From Sabethes cyaneus (lineage: Eukaryota > Arthropoda > Insecta > Diptera > Culicidae), in the NCBI RefSeq assembly GCF_943734655.1, contig NC_071355.1:221698527-221762526 (forward strand): DNA of 64,000 nt, in the 5' to 3' direction. Below are positions 1 through 12,700 of this stretch, piece after piece. The notes under the pieces were generated by a model that was given only the letters and a program-made list of their open reading frames with translations, was not told the origin of the DNA and ran no database searches. The translations under genes and the position numbers were made by a program. Numbering within the stretch: the first letter of the stretch is position 1; every line of letters starts with the position of its first letter.

Positions 1-1510
1 TTTTGTACATTGTCAGCTTTATGCGGCGGCGTGTGCTCCTCGATTTCCAGCTTGAATGCGTCGTTGGATCTCCTTACTCGTATTATTGTCGACGGTGACC
101 AGAGATCCCAAATATACGAACCTATCAACCACCTCCAGTTCATCGCCGTCAATAGGCACTGTCTGTGGGAGGCAAACGTTGCTTTCTGTGGAGTCTCTTC
201 CTACCATATATTTGGTTTTCGGCGCATTGATTTGTAACCCTATCCTCCCAGCCCCCGTTTATAGTCACGTTTTTAGATCGCAGCCGCCGTCCCAAGGTAG
301 TAATAGTAATAATGTCGAGGTTGTCTGCAAAGGCTAGGAGTTGGCTATTCTTGCTGAAGATCTTTCCTCTCGTTCTAGATGCCAGATCGGCGGATCACAC
401 CTTCAATAGCGATATTGAACAGCCTTGCCTTGCCTTACCCTTACCGCAAGCCTCTGTGCGATTCGAAAGGACTCGAGAGTGTCCCCGAAAGGCGCAGGTA
501 GCACATCACTCGCTCCAGAGTAGCTTTGATCAACCGCGTCAGTTTGTCCGGAAAACCGTCTTCGTGCATTATCTGCCATAGCTATTCACGTTCAACTGTA
601 TCGCTGCTCTGAAATCTACAGAAATATGATGCGTGGGAATGTTGTATTCTCGACATTTCTGGAGGATTTGTCGGTGGGTTCAAATTTGATCCGTAGTAGC
701 ACGGGCCCCCATAAAGCCCGTCTGATACTTCCCAGCGAATTCTCTTGCTATTGGGGATAGACGACGCAGCCAAATCTGGGAGAGCAGCTTGTAGGCGGCG
801 TTGGCCAACGTGATGCCGCGGAAATTACAGCATTCTAGCCGGTCATCCTTTTTGTAGATGGGACAGATTACACCTTCCATCCACTCCTCCGGTAGTTTCT
901 CCTCCTCCTATATCCTAGAAATTAGCCAATGAAGTGCCGTTGCTAGCAATTCTTGACCATTTTTGTAGAGCTTTGTCGGGAGTCGGTCCTTTCCGGCGGC
1001 TCTATTATTCTTAAGCCGACGAATTTCTCGCCGGATCTCTTTGAATTCGGGAGCTGGCACGGTGTTGTCGTTTGTAGGCACTCCGAGGTTAACTTCCGTT
1101 GCGTCTCCTTCTGCTATATCGCCGTTGAGGTGCTCATCGAAATATTGCTTCCACCTGTTGACCACGTCGCGCACGTTTGTGATTAGATCCCCTCCCTCAT
1201 TCCTACACATGTCAGGTTTAGGTGTGTAGCCCTTACGAATTTGGTTCACCTTCTCGTAAAACTTGCGCGTGTCATTAACCTGAAATAGTTGTTCCAGCTC
1301 CTCGCGATCTCTGTCTTTCTTCTGGTGCTTTTTCCCCCTCAGGATCGTGGTCAACTCATTCCACGCCCGTCGATACTTGGCCAAATTCTCTCTTGCTGAT
1401 ACGCTTAGATAATTATTCCAAGCTCTTTTTTCCTGTCTATCGCTTGTTGGCATTTCCCGTCAAACCAATAATTTCGTGCACTCGAGATTTCCACTCCTAA
1501 CACCACGGTT
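1..1510 (-). mobile_element. Degenerate RTE-like non-LTR retrotransposon fragment (type A), cut by left window edge
   Basis: Minus-strand reading frames give pieces of one endonuclease/reverse transcriptase polyprotein in order. 1453-908 is the charged linker before the RT, with the motifs KFYEKVNQIRKGYTPKPD and RWKQYFDEHLNG. 880-680 is the RT N-terminus, with ICPIYKK, NFRGITL and a YQTGFMGARATTDQI block. 207-19 is a post-RT piece (DELEVVDRFVYLGSLVTVDNNTS). These blocks are characteristic of RTE-type elements that are very common in mosquitoes. The frames are offset by frameshifts and the catalytic part between about 680 and 210 is largely missing, so this copy is dead. The clade was assigned by eye and could be a related EN-RT lineage. 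The element continues past position 1. Confidence 0.8.
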
Positions 1511-1559
1511 GCGTCCTCGTTGGCGAGAAAACGAATGTGGTGTCGGTCAATGATTTACT

Positions 1560-4200
1560 TACTTCCTTATGTGTCCATGTCCGCCGGTCCGGCAGAACAA
1601 AGGGATGAAATCAGAGATCTTCACTGCTGACGGTTACCCGCTATGGCTTTTACCTGTCGCGAGGACAGGTTCTCGTCTGCAGCCCGGATGTCGTTGGCTA
1701 AGCTCCGTCGCCATGAGCTTCTGGGTTTGCCTCTTCTGCGCTGTCCTTTTGGATTCCAGTCGAGTGTTTCTCTGCAAACCTCGTTCGCTCCTTTCCTCAA
1801 GGTTTGTCTGATCCACTTCCACCTACGTTCACAAACTTCTGTTGCAATCGGCCGTTGATGACATCGACGATGGAGTTCCTTGTTGGATATCCAGTTGTCA
1901 GGCCACCAGACACGAATGATAATTCGCAGGCACTGGTTAATGAATACATGCAGTTTTTGCGTTGTTTCCACTGAGACGCACCACGTTTCGCAGGCATACA
2001 GCAGTACGGATTTAACGTATGAATTAAAGATTCGGGTTTTCGTACATAGAGTGACCTGGTTTGAGCGCCAAATGTTTCGCAGACCTGCAAAGGCACCCCT
2101 GGTGGACGGATCAGGAAGCGTGTGGCTATATCAGTCTTGGTACCACCATCGGGCGTTGTCTGGCTACCAAGATTTTGAAAGACGTATACCTGCTCAACTC
2201 AACGTTTCGGCGTTATGCGTGCAAAACAATGCCATCGGCTAGGTCGAGGTCATTTAGCTGCTCCATCGTCAGAAGATTCCAAGGCAATCCTCGATTTAGT
2301 CTACTGTCAATTGCTCCAACTAATATCTCATCCATAATGATGAGAAACAGACGCGGTGATAAAATGCAGCCCTGTCTCACGCCAGCAGTAACACTTATAG
2401 GGTCGGACAAGACGCCGTCGTGCAAAACTTTGCAAGAGAACGCCTCGTACTGAGCGTCGATGAGATGGACTAGCTTATCTGGAACTCCTCTACGCCTAAG
2501 TGCGTCCCAGATATTTTCGTGGTGGAGTCGGCCGAACGCCTTTTCGAAGTCACCGAAGACCAGCAGAAGAGAGTCCTGGAATTCGTTGATTTGCTCCAAT
2601 ATAATGCGGAGCGTTGTGATATGATTTACACATGATCGGCCCGTACGGAATCCAGCTTGCTGCCGCTGGAGAGTAGCGTCGATCTTCTCCTGGATCCGGT
2701 TGAGGATTACCTTACAGAGTACTTTGAGAGTAATACAGAGCAACGTGATGCCACTCCAGTTAGGTCTCCTTTCTTAGGGACTTTGATTAATATGCCCTGC
2801 ATCCAGTGCACCGGAAGAGTTGCGGTTTACCAAATATTGCTGAAAAGCTGATGCATCATCTGGGTTGACAAAGATGGGTCAGCTGAGCATTTCGGATGAA
2901 ATACAGTCTATCTCTGGCGCTCTATTGGATTTCATACTCTTGAAGGCAGCCACAATTTCATCCAGCGAGGGCGCCTCCGAGTTGACGCGATTAATTCGAC
3001 GAACCGTAGGCGTCATACGCTGCTGGTTTTGTTGGCCTCTGACATTTGAAACTCGGAAGAGTTGTTCAAAATGTTCAGTCCATCGCTTAAGCTGTTCTGT
3101 ACGGTCAGTTAGTAGCTGACCAGCTGTCCTTTAGCGGCATCTTTATATTCATTCTGACACCACTAAGGCGGCGAGAAATATCGTACAACAAACGGATATC
3201 ACTATTGGCGGCGGCGGTTTCTTGTTCGGCTAGGGAGTTAGTTCAGGCTCTCTTGTCCCGCCTACAAGCACGTTTAACAGCCCTCTCCAGTTCGGCGTAA
3301 CGTTGACGGGCAGCTGATATAGCCACACGCTTAGCCGATCTGGTTCGCGCTCGCTCAATGCCGGCTTTCGCCTTTCTCTGCTCGTCGATCTTCCTCCAAG
3401 TTTCATCCGAGATCCACTTCCTCCGCCCGCTGCGCGCTTTGCGGAGGGTTTCATCACTGGTCGTGATGAAGGCGTTCTCCGAGACAGCTCCCCGTTTTCG
3501 CTCATCTCTCCTAGGCCATGGCGTCCCATGACGCGTTCAAGGTCCGCGTTGTTTGAGCCAATCTGCGCATTGAAGTCGCCCAAGTGGATTTGGATGTCCC
3601 CCTTCGGGATTTTCTCAACCACGCTGTTCAGCTGGCTGTAAAAGCTCTCTTTCTCCTGCAGGTCGGCAGGATCTGTAAGCGCATAGCACTCAATAGCTGT
3701 AAGGTTTTTAACCCGTGTTCTAAATCTGGCAACGATTATTCGCTCGTTTATCGGTTCCCAATTCATCAGGGCTGCATGTGTCCCTGGGCTCAGTAGGAAT
3801 CCAACTCCTCTTTCTTGAGTAGCATTTTCACCTCGCTCGCATGCCAAAGTAGAGCAAAACTTGCCCGGATGATGTCTTGTGTTCGCCAGTATCTGGCCAG
3901 TGGAATTGAACCAGCTTGCCCTGCTGGGCAAGGGTCAGTATATTCCATGTTCCGATTCGTGTCCGTGTTTTCATGCTAAAGGTCGTTGCCAATCATCCAG
4001 AGAGATTTCTTCTTTCATTTTCATTAACTTTTTTGTGTTCCGGTACAGTAGACTGTTAACCTAAGGTCCTTATCCTGCTGATGGGGCTGCCATCTTAGTG
4101 TGGGCGGGAGCCACTGTTTCCCCTTTCCTGTTAGCGTACGACAACCGAGGTTGCGTACCCCAGCCGGCACTTCGTGGAGGTGGGACTAGGAGTTAGCGAA
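1560..4200 (-). mobile_element. Near full-length but broken RTE-like non-LTR retrotransposon (type B)
   Basis: This is a second element, different in sequence from its left neighbour. Reading the minus strand from about 3975: a start context giving MKTRTRIGTWN, then the endonuclease (ALMNWEPINERII, AIECYALTD, HLGDFNAQIGSNN) to about 3500. There the EN domain is cut short and joins directly to the basic linker (3470-3230), which implies an internal deletion. The RT follows at 2743-2213 with QQAGFRTGRSC, FGDFEKAFGRLHH and VTAGVRQGCILSP. The catalytic box reads LADG instead of YADD or FADD. The C-terminus at 1971-1621 has WWPDNWISN and GQRRRGKPRSSWRR. A GC-rich 5' leader extends to about 4200. 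Non-functional. Confidence 0.8.
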
Positions 4201-7200
4201 CAGAGGTTATGGAATGCACATGTTCACTCTTTGCCAGCCAGTTTCATGATACATTAGAAGATAACAGTTTCGCAGTACGCAGTAAAAGACTTAACTTTTG
4301 CCATTTTCTAAGTCAGCAATTTACCTAATTCATTTTTAAGCAATTCAGCTTTCAACATCGATTTCAATTTTTTCATTATCCATTCCAAGAACTATTTTTG
4401 TGATTTCAATTGAGAATTTAATTGATTTTCTTTTCAAAATTTTGGTATTTTTTCATGGGTATCGCTACACTTAGTCAAACCATTCTTACTTTGGGTAAAG
4501 CACGGGTTCATCCACAGATATTTCAAAACCTCTAAGATACATACATAGTTCGCAATTTTGATACAAAAATAATGAAATAAAACCAAAGCACCCACCAAAG
4601 TAGATTCTAAATCATTCTAGTGACTGGAGGTGAATTGAGTTAGCAATATCCTCCATACACATTTGTTTAGCTTAAAAACACGATGTGTAGAATTGGTATT
4701 GTTTCGCATTTTAATTGAATATCTGTGTTCTGGCCCAACTAGATTCCATTGCAATACCTACGAAATGAGAATAATTACAATAAACCTTTCCTTTTCTGCG
4801 CTTGCAGGACGGAATGTAACTCAAACAATATATCAAGAGCAAACAGTTGAGACATAGATTTAAATTAGTGGGCACGATAATCAAAAGGCACTCTTTAGCG
4901 GGATTCTATCCTGCGTGACTCTTGATGTTGTCTCTAAATGACAAAAGTTGTTTTGTATGTGTTATACCAACGCTGTCATCCAATCTGTAAGTAGGAAGAT
5001 TTTCATAACAAATTCCATTACAGCGTGGTGTTAGGTGGGTGATATGCGCTTTACAAGCAAATAGATTGGGGACTGTTGATTTGGATTGGGGCCTTCTGGT
5101 CTGGTTAGCTACCAGTTCGCATCACTGCTACAATGGATATATCACAACAATGTTGTTTCTGGCGTACCATGTACCACATACAACACCCTTTATTTCATGC
5201 TCGGCATTTGACTGTATGTGTTTGCTTAGCTGGTTTCTATAGAGACGAACTTATGTAACGAGGATAAAATTATTTTTTTCTGTGTTGGTGAGCTTATATA
5301 CATCATGAAGGAGAAGATATCATTTTCGAGTGGCTGGCCAATGAGAGCCAATGCTTTAATTTGAGTATGGGGTGGTGGTGGGAAAGGACAACGGTAATGC
5401 CAAAACGAAAGAAAAGGACAGAATTATTTCCGTTATCCCTAGAAAATACTCTTACCTATAAATGAAAACATTGGTTGAAGCAGAAGACTGCCACTGACGC
5501 AGGAATGAGGTACAAAACAAATTTAATTCTCTTTACCATCCGGCCGTGTCGTAAAATGTTGTGTAATAGAATATTGGCGTCCTGGCTGTTGGTTGTTTTG
5601 TACTGTGCACCGCTGGGTAGAAGGGGGAGGCTCACTAGAACACTAATGGAAATCAGTAGTGTTAAACTTGCCAGGTTGCAACTACGGGACATAATAACGA
5701 AGTTTTCTTGGAGCATCCACTTGACACGAGGGCTAGAGGGGAAACGCGCGTGGTGCTGTGCGGGGAAAACGGATGTTGGAAAAATAGACACTCTGTTTGC
5801 TGCCTTTTCCAGCAAACAACAATCAGGCGAGTGCTTGCAGCGAAACATACGTCCATCAAGCCGCGATGACACTATGTGGAGCGACGAGTAAATTGTGTTT
5901 TTAATATGATAATATTTAAATAGTGAGAAGAATAAATTTGACCGAATGGAGTGAAAGATTTTCCGCTCGTACGTACAGTCAGTTGTTACGTGATGAAGCT
6001 GTGTGCTTATTGAAGTTGTCATTCCAATGACATGCCTCGTTATATGCTACGAAAAGTTTATCGTGATGTATAATTACATGCCTACTAGAATTAAAACATA
6101 ATCATTTAATTTTTTGATTCAGATTATGAGTGATAGAAACGACATGGTAATTGATTATAATTTTACATGGATGTACACTAGAAGATGTAAATGTAAATTT
6201 ATTGTATATCACAACAATCATAATCATGGTACTTACTCTATTCAGTTTGGCTATATTAAGAAAATTTTAAGAATTTAAATTTTGATACAGTTGATTTAAA
6301 TCAATCATCATATTTGTGACGATCTTTTACGACAATTGATGTGGAGATAGTCTACAAGATTGTGATTAGATCATTTTCTGACGACGGAAAATCATGCAAA
6401 ACCACTATTTCTTATCGAATAGTTAATTTATCTGTGAGCACTATTCGGTCCCGGACATGTTTAAATATAGGGTTTGGGTCAAATTTCTATGTTTTTCACG
6501 AAATAATATTTGTACCCATAGTTCTCGATGCATGACTGATTGTAAAAGAGATCGTTCATCTTTTATGTTCAATCCCAATTAGGATTACTAGCAGCTCAAG
6601 CTTGGGAACTGTCAGGAACTTCTAAACAGAAATCAGAAGTCATAATTATCATTTAGTTCTAAACATAATCATAATGCAAGTGCCAAGATTTTACTTTAAT
6701 ACATCGATATCATATGTATTATTTCTAGTACATATGAGAATTTTATATTTGTACCAATCATTGGCTTCCCGCAGAGTCGACTTTCTCTAGGATATCAACT
6801 TAGTAAAAATAAATGGAATAGTGCCGTCGGTTTTAGTTCTTCGCAAAATCGAGGGTACAGCCTATATAGATTTTTACTGCCATCGGCTAAGGTTTCAACC
6901 TAAGCAGTCAGATCATCTGAAGTGGGAATTGGTGGTCACACTTATCTCAAAGCCATCGACATCCGCTATTTCTTTTTCTGTAGGAGTTAGTTTATTTTTA
7001 GTTTTATTTGTACCGTTTTGTTTTGCTTTTGTTCACTCTTGATTATACTACGAATCAAATCCTGACAAACTAACATAATAAAATGACGACGTTAGTACAA
7101 AAATTCCAAAGCAAAAATGAAATGGCACTTCTGATTCTGGAAAATTAAAAATTTTCCGACGGTATCTTTGAAGGCCCCATTTGAGTTTATGTATTTGCAT

Positions 7201-7587
7201 TTGAGTTTGTGGAACATTAAAGCAATTAGAACTTGTTGAATTCATCTAACGTCGATCGCTCTTATCTATTGTAATTTCGCAAACTCGCTTTGAAAATTTT
7301 GAAAATATTAGTATTCAGTAACCTTAAATGCGCATGAACTCATGATTAGTTACTAGTTAAACTCATATTTCATTTGAAACATCACACGCTTTCTTGATAA
7401 CCTATGTGTTAAAAAGCGGACTAATTTTGACAGGCGATGCAAAAAACTACAAAAGATATTGCGGAAAATCCACCTTCTCAGAGCCCCACGCGAGAATTAT
7501 TAGCGTAGTTTTTTTTTGCGTCTCACACACACATTTGCAATTTAGCAATTTGACGTCTCTATTTATCTTCAATTTGATCCCTCTGTA
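4201..7587. other. Intergenic stretch, no gene recognised
   Basis: AT-rich sequence with only short unconserved open frames (for example 138 codons at 5475-5891 and 188 codons on the opposite strand at 6022-5456). They overlap each other on both strands, lack recognisable motifs, and look like chance ORFs. I found no transposon terminus or RNA gene here. Confidence 0.5.
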
Positions 7588-8578
7588 GGGTAAGACTGTC
7601 CAAAACGCACCGGGAGGTAGTATGGCCCATGCTATTAATTGCTTAAAAACGCGGAACTTAAAAACTATTTGGTAAAATTATGAATGCGCATTTTATTTTG
7701 GTGTAAAACACGCTAATTCATAATTGTGTAGAATGAAAAAGCATCAAACATAGCTACATCCAATAAAATCAAGCGATTATCCGCGATCTCATTCCACATG
7801 TAAGAAATCACGGTTTTCTCTTAAGCTTTTACCACTAGTCGGTATGCAAATTTCATAATAAATATAGTCTATCTAATTGATATACTGTCATACTCGATGA
7901 TTCATCACAAAAACGGCATTAACTAGGCATGTTTTTCACATAAATTGCAAAAAACTTCAAAATTCAAAACAGGGGTAGAATGCATCACAGCGGGATCGAA
8001 CAGTTATAAAATATTTTTAATGTGCAGTACATCTTTTGTTTCGGATTATTTATTGAAAATGTAGCAATATTATGTATTGTATAGGACTTAGAATTTGCCT
8101 TAAACCTAATTGTACATTGTTTAACTTACAATATTTCATCATACATCAGTTGGAGAAAAGTAGATGATAAAATTTTATTGCTAATTATGTTGAGATATGA
8201 ACCCATTGTATCCCAGCAAACAAGCGTATGCAACAAACGCTATAACGAACGCTTCCGCCATTGCGGCAGCCTAGTTTTAGGAGTTTATACAACACGTGAT
8301 TGAATGGTATTTTTTTTGGTTGCGTTTAACGCATAGCTGGACAAACTTGGTGCATTTTGTCCACGGACTTTGGCGTTCTGCCTCACATAATGGTTTTGAC
8401 TCTTGCCAAACATCGTCAAAAATAACAAAAAATACTGGTTTTTGTTAGGAAATTTCACCAGGAGTAAGTGTAAAAAAGATCCCAAAGTCTTCTAGAAGTT
8501 GAAAAACGTGAAACAAACACGCCGTTGCTTTGCAAAATGATGTTTTGCTTAAGCGGTGCATTCTGCACCACCTTACCC
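7588..8578. mobile_element. MITE of about 1 kb with GGGTAAG...CTTACCC inverted ends, flanked by TA
   Basis: The left end (from 7586, TAGGGTAAGACTGTCCAAAA, then CGCACCG) is mirrored at 8553-8580, whose reverse complement reads TAGGGTAAGGTGGTGCAGAA followed by TGCACCG. The ends match over about 27 positions with a few differences, and TA dinucleotides sit at both boundaries, as for Tc1/mariner-type MITEs. No transposase frame is present inside. Superfamily is inference from the TA flanks. Confidence 0.6.
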
Positions 8579-8929
8579 TACAACCCTTTGTTTGGCAAGC
8601 GTATCTTCATTGTATTGTTGAGTACAGGATAATTGATGTTCAAATAATAATTTGCGTAAAACTCGTAAAATTGCTAGAAAGCACAATAATTCAATGGGAT
8701 AAATTTTCGTTCAACCCTATGTTTATCAAGTGTGTTTAGAAAGAATGACAGCGTTATCAGTTAATTTGCGGCAGCCATGGCGAATACAGTCAAGCAACTA
8801 CGCTCGATGCTTTGTTCGTACTGTCAGCTTCACCTTAGAGCGAAAAAATTGGAGATAGTATGCAACTTCGTGTTCACCGGATATAGACCGATTTGGAATT
8901 TACAACATCCTTTCACTTCTGGAGAAAGG

Positions 8930-9410
8930 TAAGAGCGTCGAACGGAAGTCTGGTTTCCGCCGTCCGACGGTGCTGTTCTACCGGAGATCGGTTGACCAGT
9001 GTTATGCAGAAGCTGAAGAGGTGTCCTCATCGTTCCGCGCCTTGGCTCAGGAGATCAGAGCAATCGACCAAGTGGTGAAGTACTTGGGCAAAATGGCCAT
9101 GGTAAGTGTCAGACCAGACATAGACCGGCCGCGTTTGAGCAACAGACAATCACCCAGAGAAAGCGGCTGAAAATGCTGGTGAAAAACATCTTTCCTGCGA
9201 AGCGTGACGTCGTGATCATAATGCACGACGAGACCTACTTGACGCTGAACGGCAACGACAGGCAAGGAAGCAGGTAATTCATGTCCCCCGTCAGGAAGAT
9301 AAGCAATGCCTTCAAATATATCTCCCACACTAAGGAGGAAAGCATCGAGCAAAGTTACTCGACTGTTTTCGCCATGGCTGTCGCAAATCAATTAATGACG
9401 CTGTAAAAAA
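8930..9410 (+). mobile_element. Degenerate mariner/Tc1-type transposase remnant
   Basis: Plus-strand frame at about 9130-9282 reads a basic helix followed by IFPAKRDVVIIMHDETYLTL, then stops. The hydrophobic strand followed by DE-Y/F-T is the second catalytic aspartate region (usually MDDE) of mariner-like transposases; here it reads HDE. The upstream part (8970-9120) has an unordered helix-rich frame that may be the N-terminal DNA-binding part. Several frameshifts and stops make it a fossil. The same type of motif occurs in the remnants near 51.7 and 55.0 kb. Confidence 0.5.
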
Positions 9411-9678
9411 AATCTGTACACGCTAATAAACGTAGGTTTCAATTTTATATACGTTAGTTATTCCGTGTTGTTATTGAATAATAAACTGTGACATTCTGTT
9501 GTATTTCTAAGTGACAAAATATTACCAACCAAACATTCAAGGTGAAGAGTTTATTCGAGAACATACATAACAACGCCATGATTGTTTCGAACTAGAACTC
9601 AACTCTATTGATCCTTTCACGGCCCGCTGCTTCTCCCAACTAGCATCACTACTTATGGTTTCAGTTTTTAATAAATAC

Positions 9679-9684
9679 TTTATT
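9679..9684 (-). terminator. Candidate polyadenylation signal of the atk gene
   Basis: AATAAA on the minus strand, about 57 bases beyond the atk stop codon. It is the first canonical signal seen downstream; use is inferred. Confidence 0.4.
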
Positions 9685-9740
9685 AACGTTACTAAAGCAA
9701 TGGTACAGTATTGAACATGACATCTCATCGAAGATCTATA

Positions 9741-12700
9741 CTAACTGCTCGAACAATAATAACTCGATAACATTCTTCCAACGAATACACTTATTAGCAA
9801 AATTATACTATTTACAGCATTATCACAGCTACTAGACCGTCCGTTTCGACCGCCCGTCAAACTAAGCGCCAGTTTGTAGTTGTAGTTCTCGTTGTACTTC
9901 AGCTTGACAGCTTCGAAATCCTCCGGTAGCTGAACGCATTGCGAATCGAGAAAGTTAATCTCTTCGTTGCTGCTCTTGGCCAGGACGCACAGCTCCAGCG
10001 AGGACAGCCCGTTTCCAGCGATGTCCCGTCCGTTGATGGTTGCGAGACGACTACTGTAGGATACGACCCGTTCGTAAATGATGTTGTTCTGCTGGTCGCG
10101 AACATACACGTAAAAGTCCCCAATGTCGTTGGTTGAGGTGACGTACCAGTGAACAATCAGTTGACCCCGGAAGCTGTGGGAAACCAAAGGATTAGATTGG
10201 TGTTAAAATGTGGCTTGAGGCTTGATTTGGGCTTACTAGGACACTTCACGGAATCGCAGTTCCGGAAGATGTTTGTAGATATCTTTATCCGATGCTGGAA
10301 CGCAGGAGAGAAGCTCATCAGCTACAGTGTACAGATGCTGTCCAGCAGTTGCGGTAGGCTCAGAGCAGCGAATTTGTTGATAAATTTCGGGAATCGAGGG
10401 TAGTCTTTTCAGGTAGTTATACAATGGTCTGATGTAGCAATCGCACAGCAACGGGTTGTCTATTTTGAATTGATAGAATATAATGTAAGTAAGAAATATC
10501 TATACCAATTTGTAAGTTGACATATTTCCAAAAAAAAATTGATAAGGATGAAAAAAGAGGATGAAACTAAATATTTTTTGTATTATTTTCATGTTTTTGA
10601 CAATCGTGTGTGGCTTGTTTACATGATGATAGAAATTTAAATAAGATCATCCTGTTGCAGCCTCTCAGATAATTGACAGAGTAAACCTTCACAAACACTC
10701 GAATTGAAACCGGTGGAAATGACTAATTGTATGTGCATATAAACAAACTACCCAAAATTGTTATTTGACAGAAATGACGCCATCGTGCAATGAACTATAT
10801 ATTGATTGTTTCACGACCTCATAATACTAGGTATTTACATATAACATACTTACCCTCAAACAACACAGTCAGGTTAGTTGATTTCATTCTGCTAACTAGT
10901 TCGGTTTCGAACCTAGGAATCTGATTAGCCCGCAGATCCAGTAGAGTCAAGTGCTTAAGCTTGAGCAAACTGTCGTACGATACGTTCCAGATACGGTTGT
11001 GATGTAGCACCAGTTTGGAAAAGTTTTCAGCCATATTGAACACATCGTTTTCCAGTTTGATTACTTCGTTGTAAGACAAATCCAACGTTTGGAGGGAAGT
11101 TAGATTTCCCAGCACACCTCGCCGAATATCCTTGATATTGTTGTGGGAAAGGTTAAGATCCGTAACGGTTTTCATGCCAAATTTCAGATCATGCGTAATG
11201 ATTGCCATAGTATTGTAACTGAGATCAACACTGCGCAATCGATACGGAATGTACGGATCGGAGGGGAACGTCTTCTTGGTGAGGAAACTGAACCGATTAT
11301 GGCTGAGATTGATTTCCTCCAAGCTGAGACAGTTGTCCAGCACTCCGTTGGTTTTGTTGTCCAAGCTGCTGAGCATGTTATGTGATAAATCCAGTTTCCT
11401 GAGGGATACCAGCCCTAGTAAAGCGTCATTTGGAATCGAACTCAACAGATTGTTGGACATGTTCAGTGTTAGTAGCTGCAGAAGTCCGTCGAATGCCTTA
11501 GCGCTAATACTATTCAATCCGTTATTCATTATTTGTAACTCGAAAAGAATTGGAAGATTGCCTAATGCTGCCTTCGGCAGACTGGTAATATTATTATCCT
11601 TCAGAAGCAAATATTGTAGCGTTCCGAGATCCCCTAAACTATCACGGGGTATTTCTGAGATTTCATTAGCCTCCAGGTTCAATTTTTGCAAAGTTAATAA
11701 GCCAGCGAAGCTACCTCGTTCTAGATTGTTCTGCAGCTTATTGTAGCTTAGGTCTATTGAAAGCAGCGCATTCATTGTAGGCCAAGTTTTGTCCGGAATT
11801 TCACTAATTTCATTATGAGCCAAATTTAAATGGTTCAACGAAATTGGAATCTGGAAAATTCGTTCCAGTTTGTTGTGAGTCATCGTTAGAAAACGAAGTC
11901 CGCTGGTTTTAGCTAACGCTCCCCGGGTGATGTCCTTCAAAGAGTTGTGGCTCAGATCCATCTCGAGCAGGGTTGGTAGGGTTCCAAAGGTGGAAGGGCC
12001 GATTTTCTCCATTGCATTGTTGCTCAGATTTAAAATCCTCAGCGAGAACAAATTTTGAAATACGGCATTGTAAATAAATGAGATGTTGTTGTGCGACGCA
12101 TCGATCGTATGCAGTTCGTAGAGTTTAGGAAACGTGTTTTTCGGTATCTCCACTATGTTATTATAGGAAACGTTGAGCACCCTTAGACCAGTCATGTTAG
12201 CCAATGGAATTTGGCTCATGTTGGTCAGTAGATTGTGCGTAAGAAGCCACTCGGAAGCGTACGTCGTTTCGTCGAATGCTGTACGTGGGATGCTTTTGAT
12301 TAGATTATGGGACAAGTCAAGAACCGTCATATTGGCACAGTTGATGAACGATTTCGGTTCGATGGTTTCCAATCGATTGTGGGAAATGTTTATGTGCGTT
12401 AGATAGAGATCTTTGAATGCATCCTTTTGTATTTCTGTTATTTCATTTTCAGCTATATTTAGGATCTGAAAGGTGAAAAAGCAATTAATTTAACGAAAAT
12501 TGATAGCGCATCATCTACTCACCTCAACATAGTTCAGCTGGGAAAACATCTGATAGTCTACTTTCTTGATTCGGTTTCGAGCCAGATCGATAGTACCGAT
12601 TCTAGTCACTGAACCGAAGGTCCCCCGTCCAACATCACTAATCATGTTGTCATTTAGGTATAACCTTCTTAAGAACCTCATTCCACGGAACGTGTTGGCA

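Noticed and set aside
11249..11746. 165-codon plus-strand frame inside the atk LRR exon
   Set aside because: Antisense shadow of regularly repeated LRR codons.
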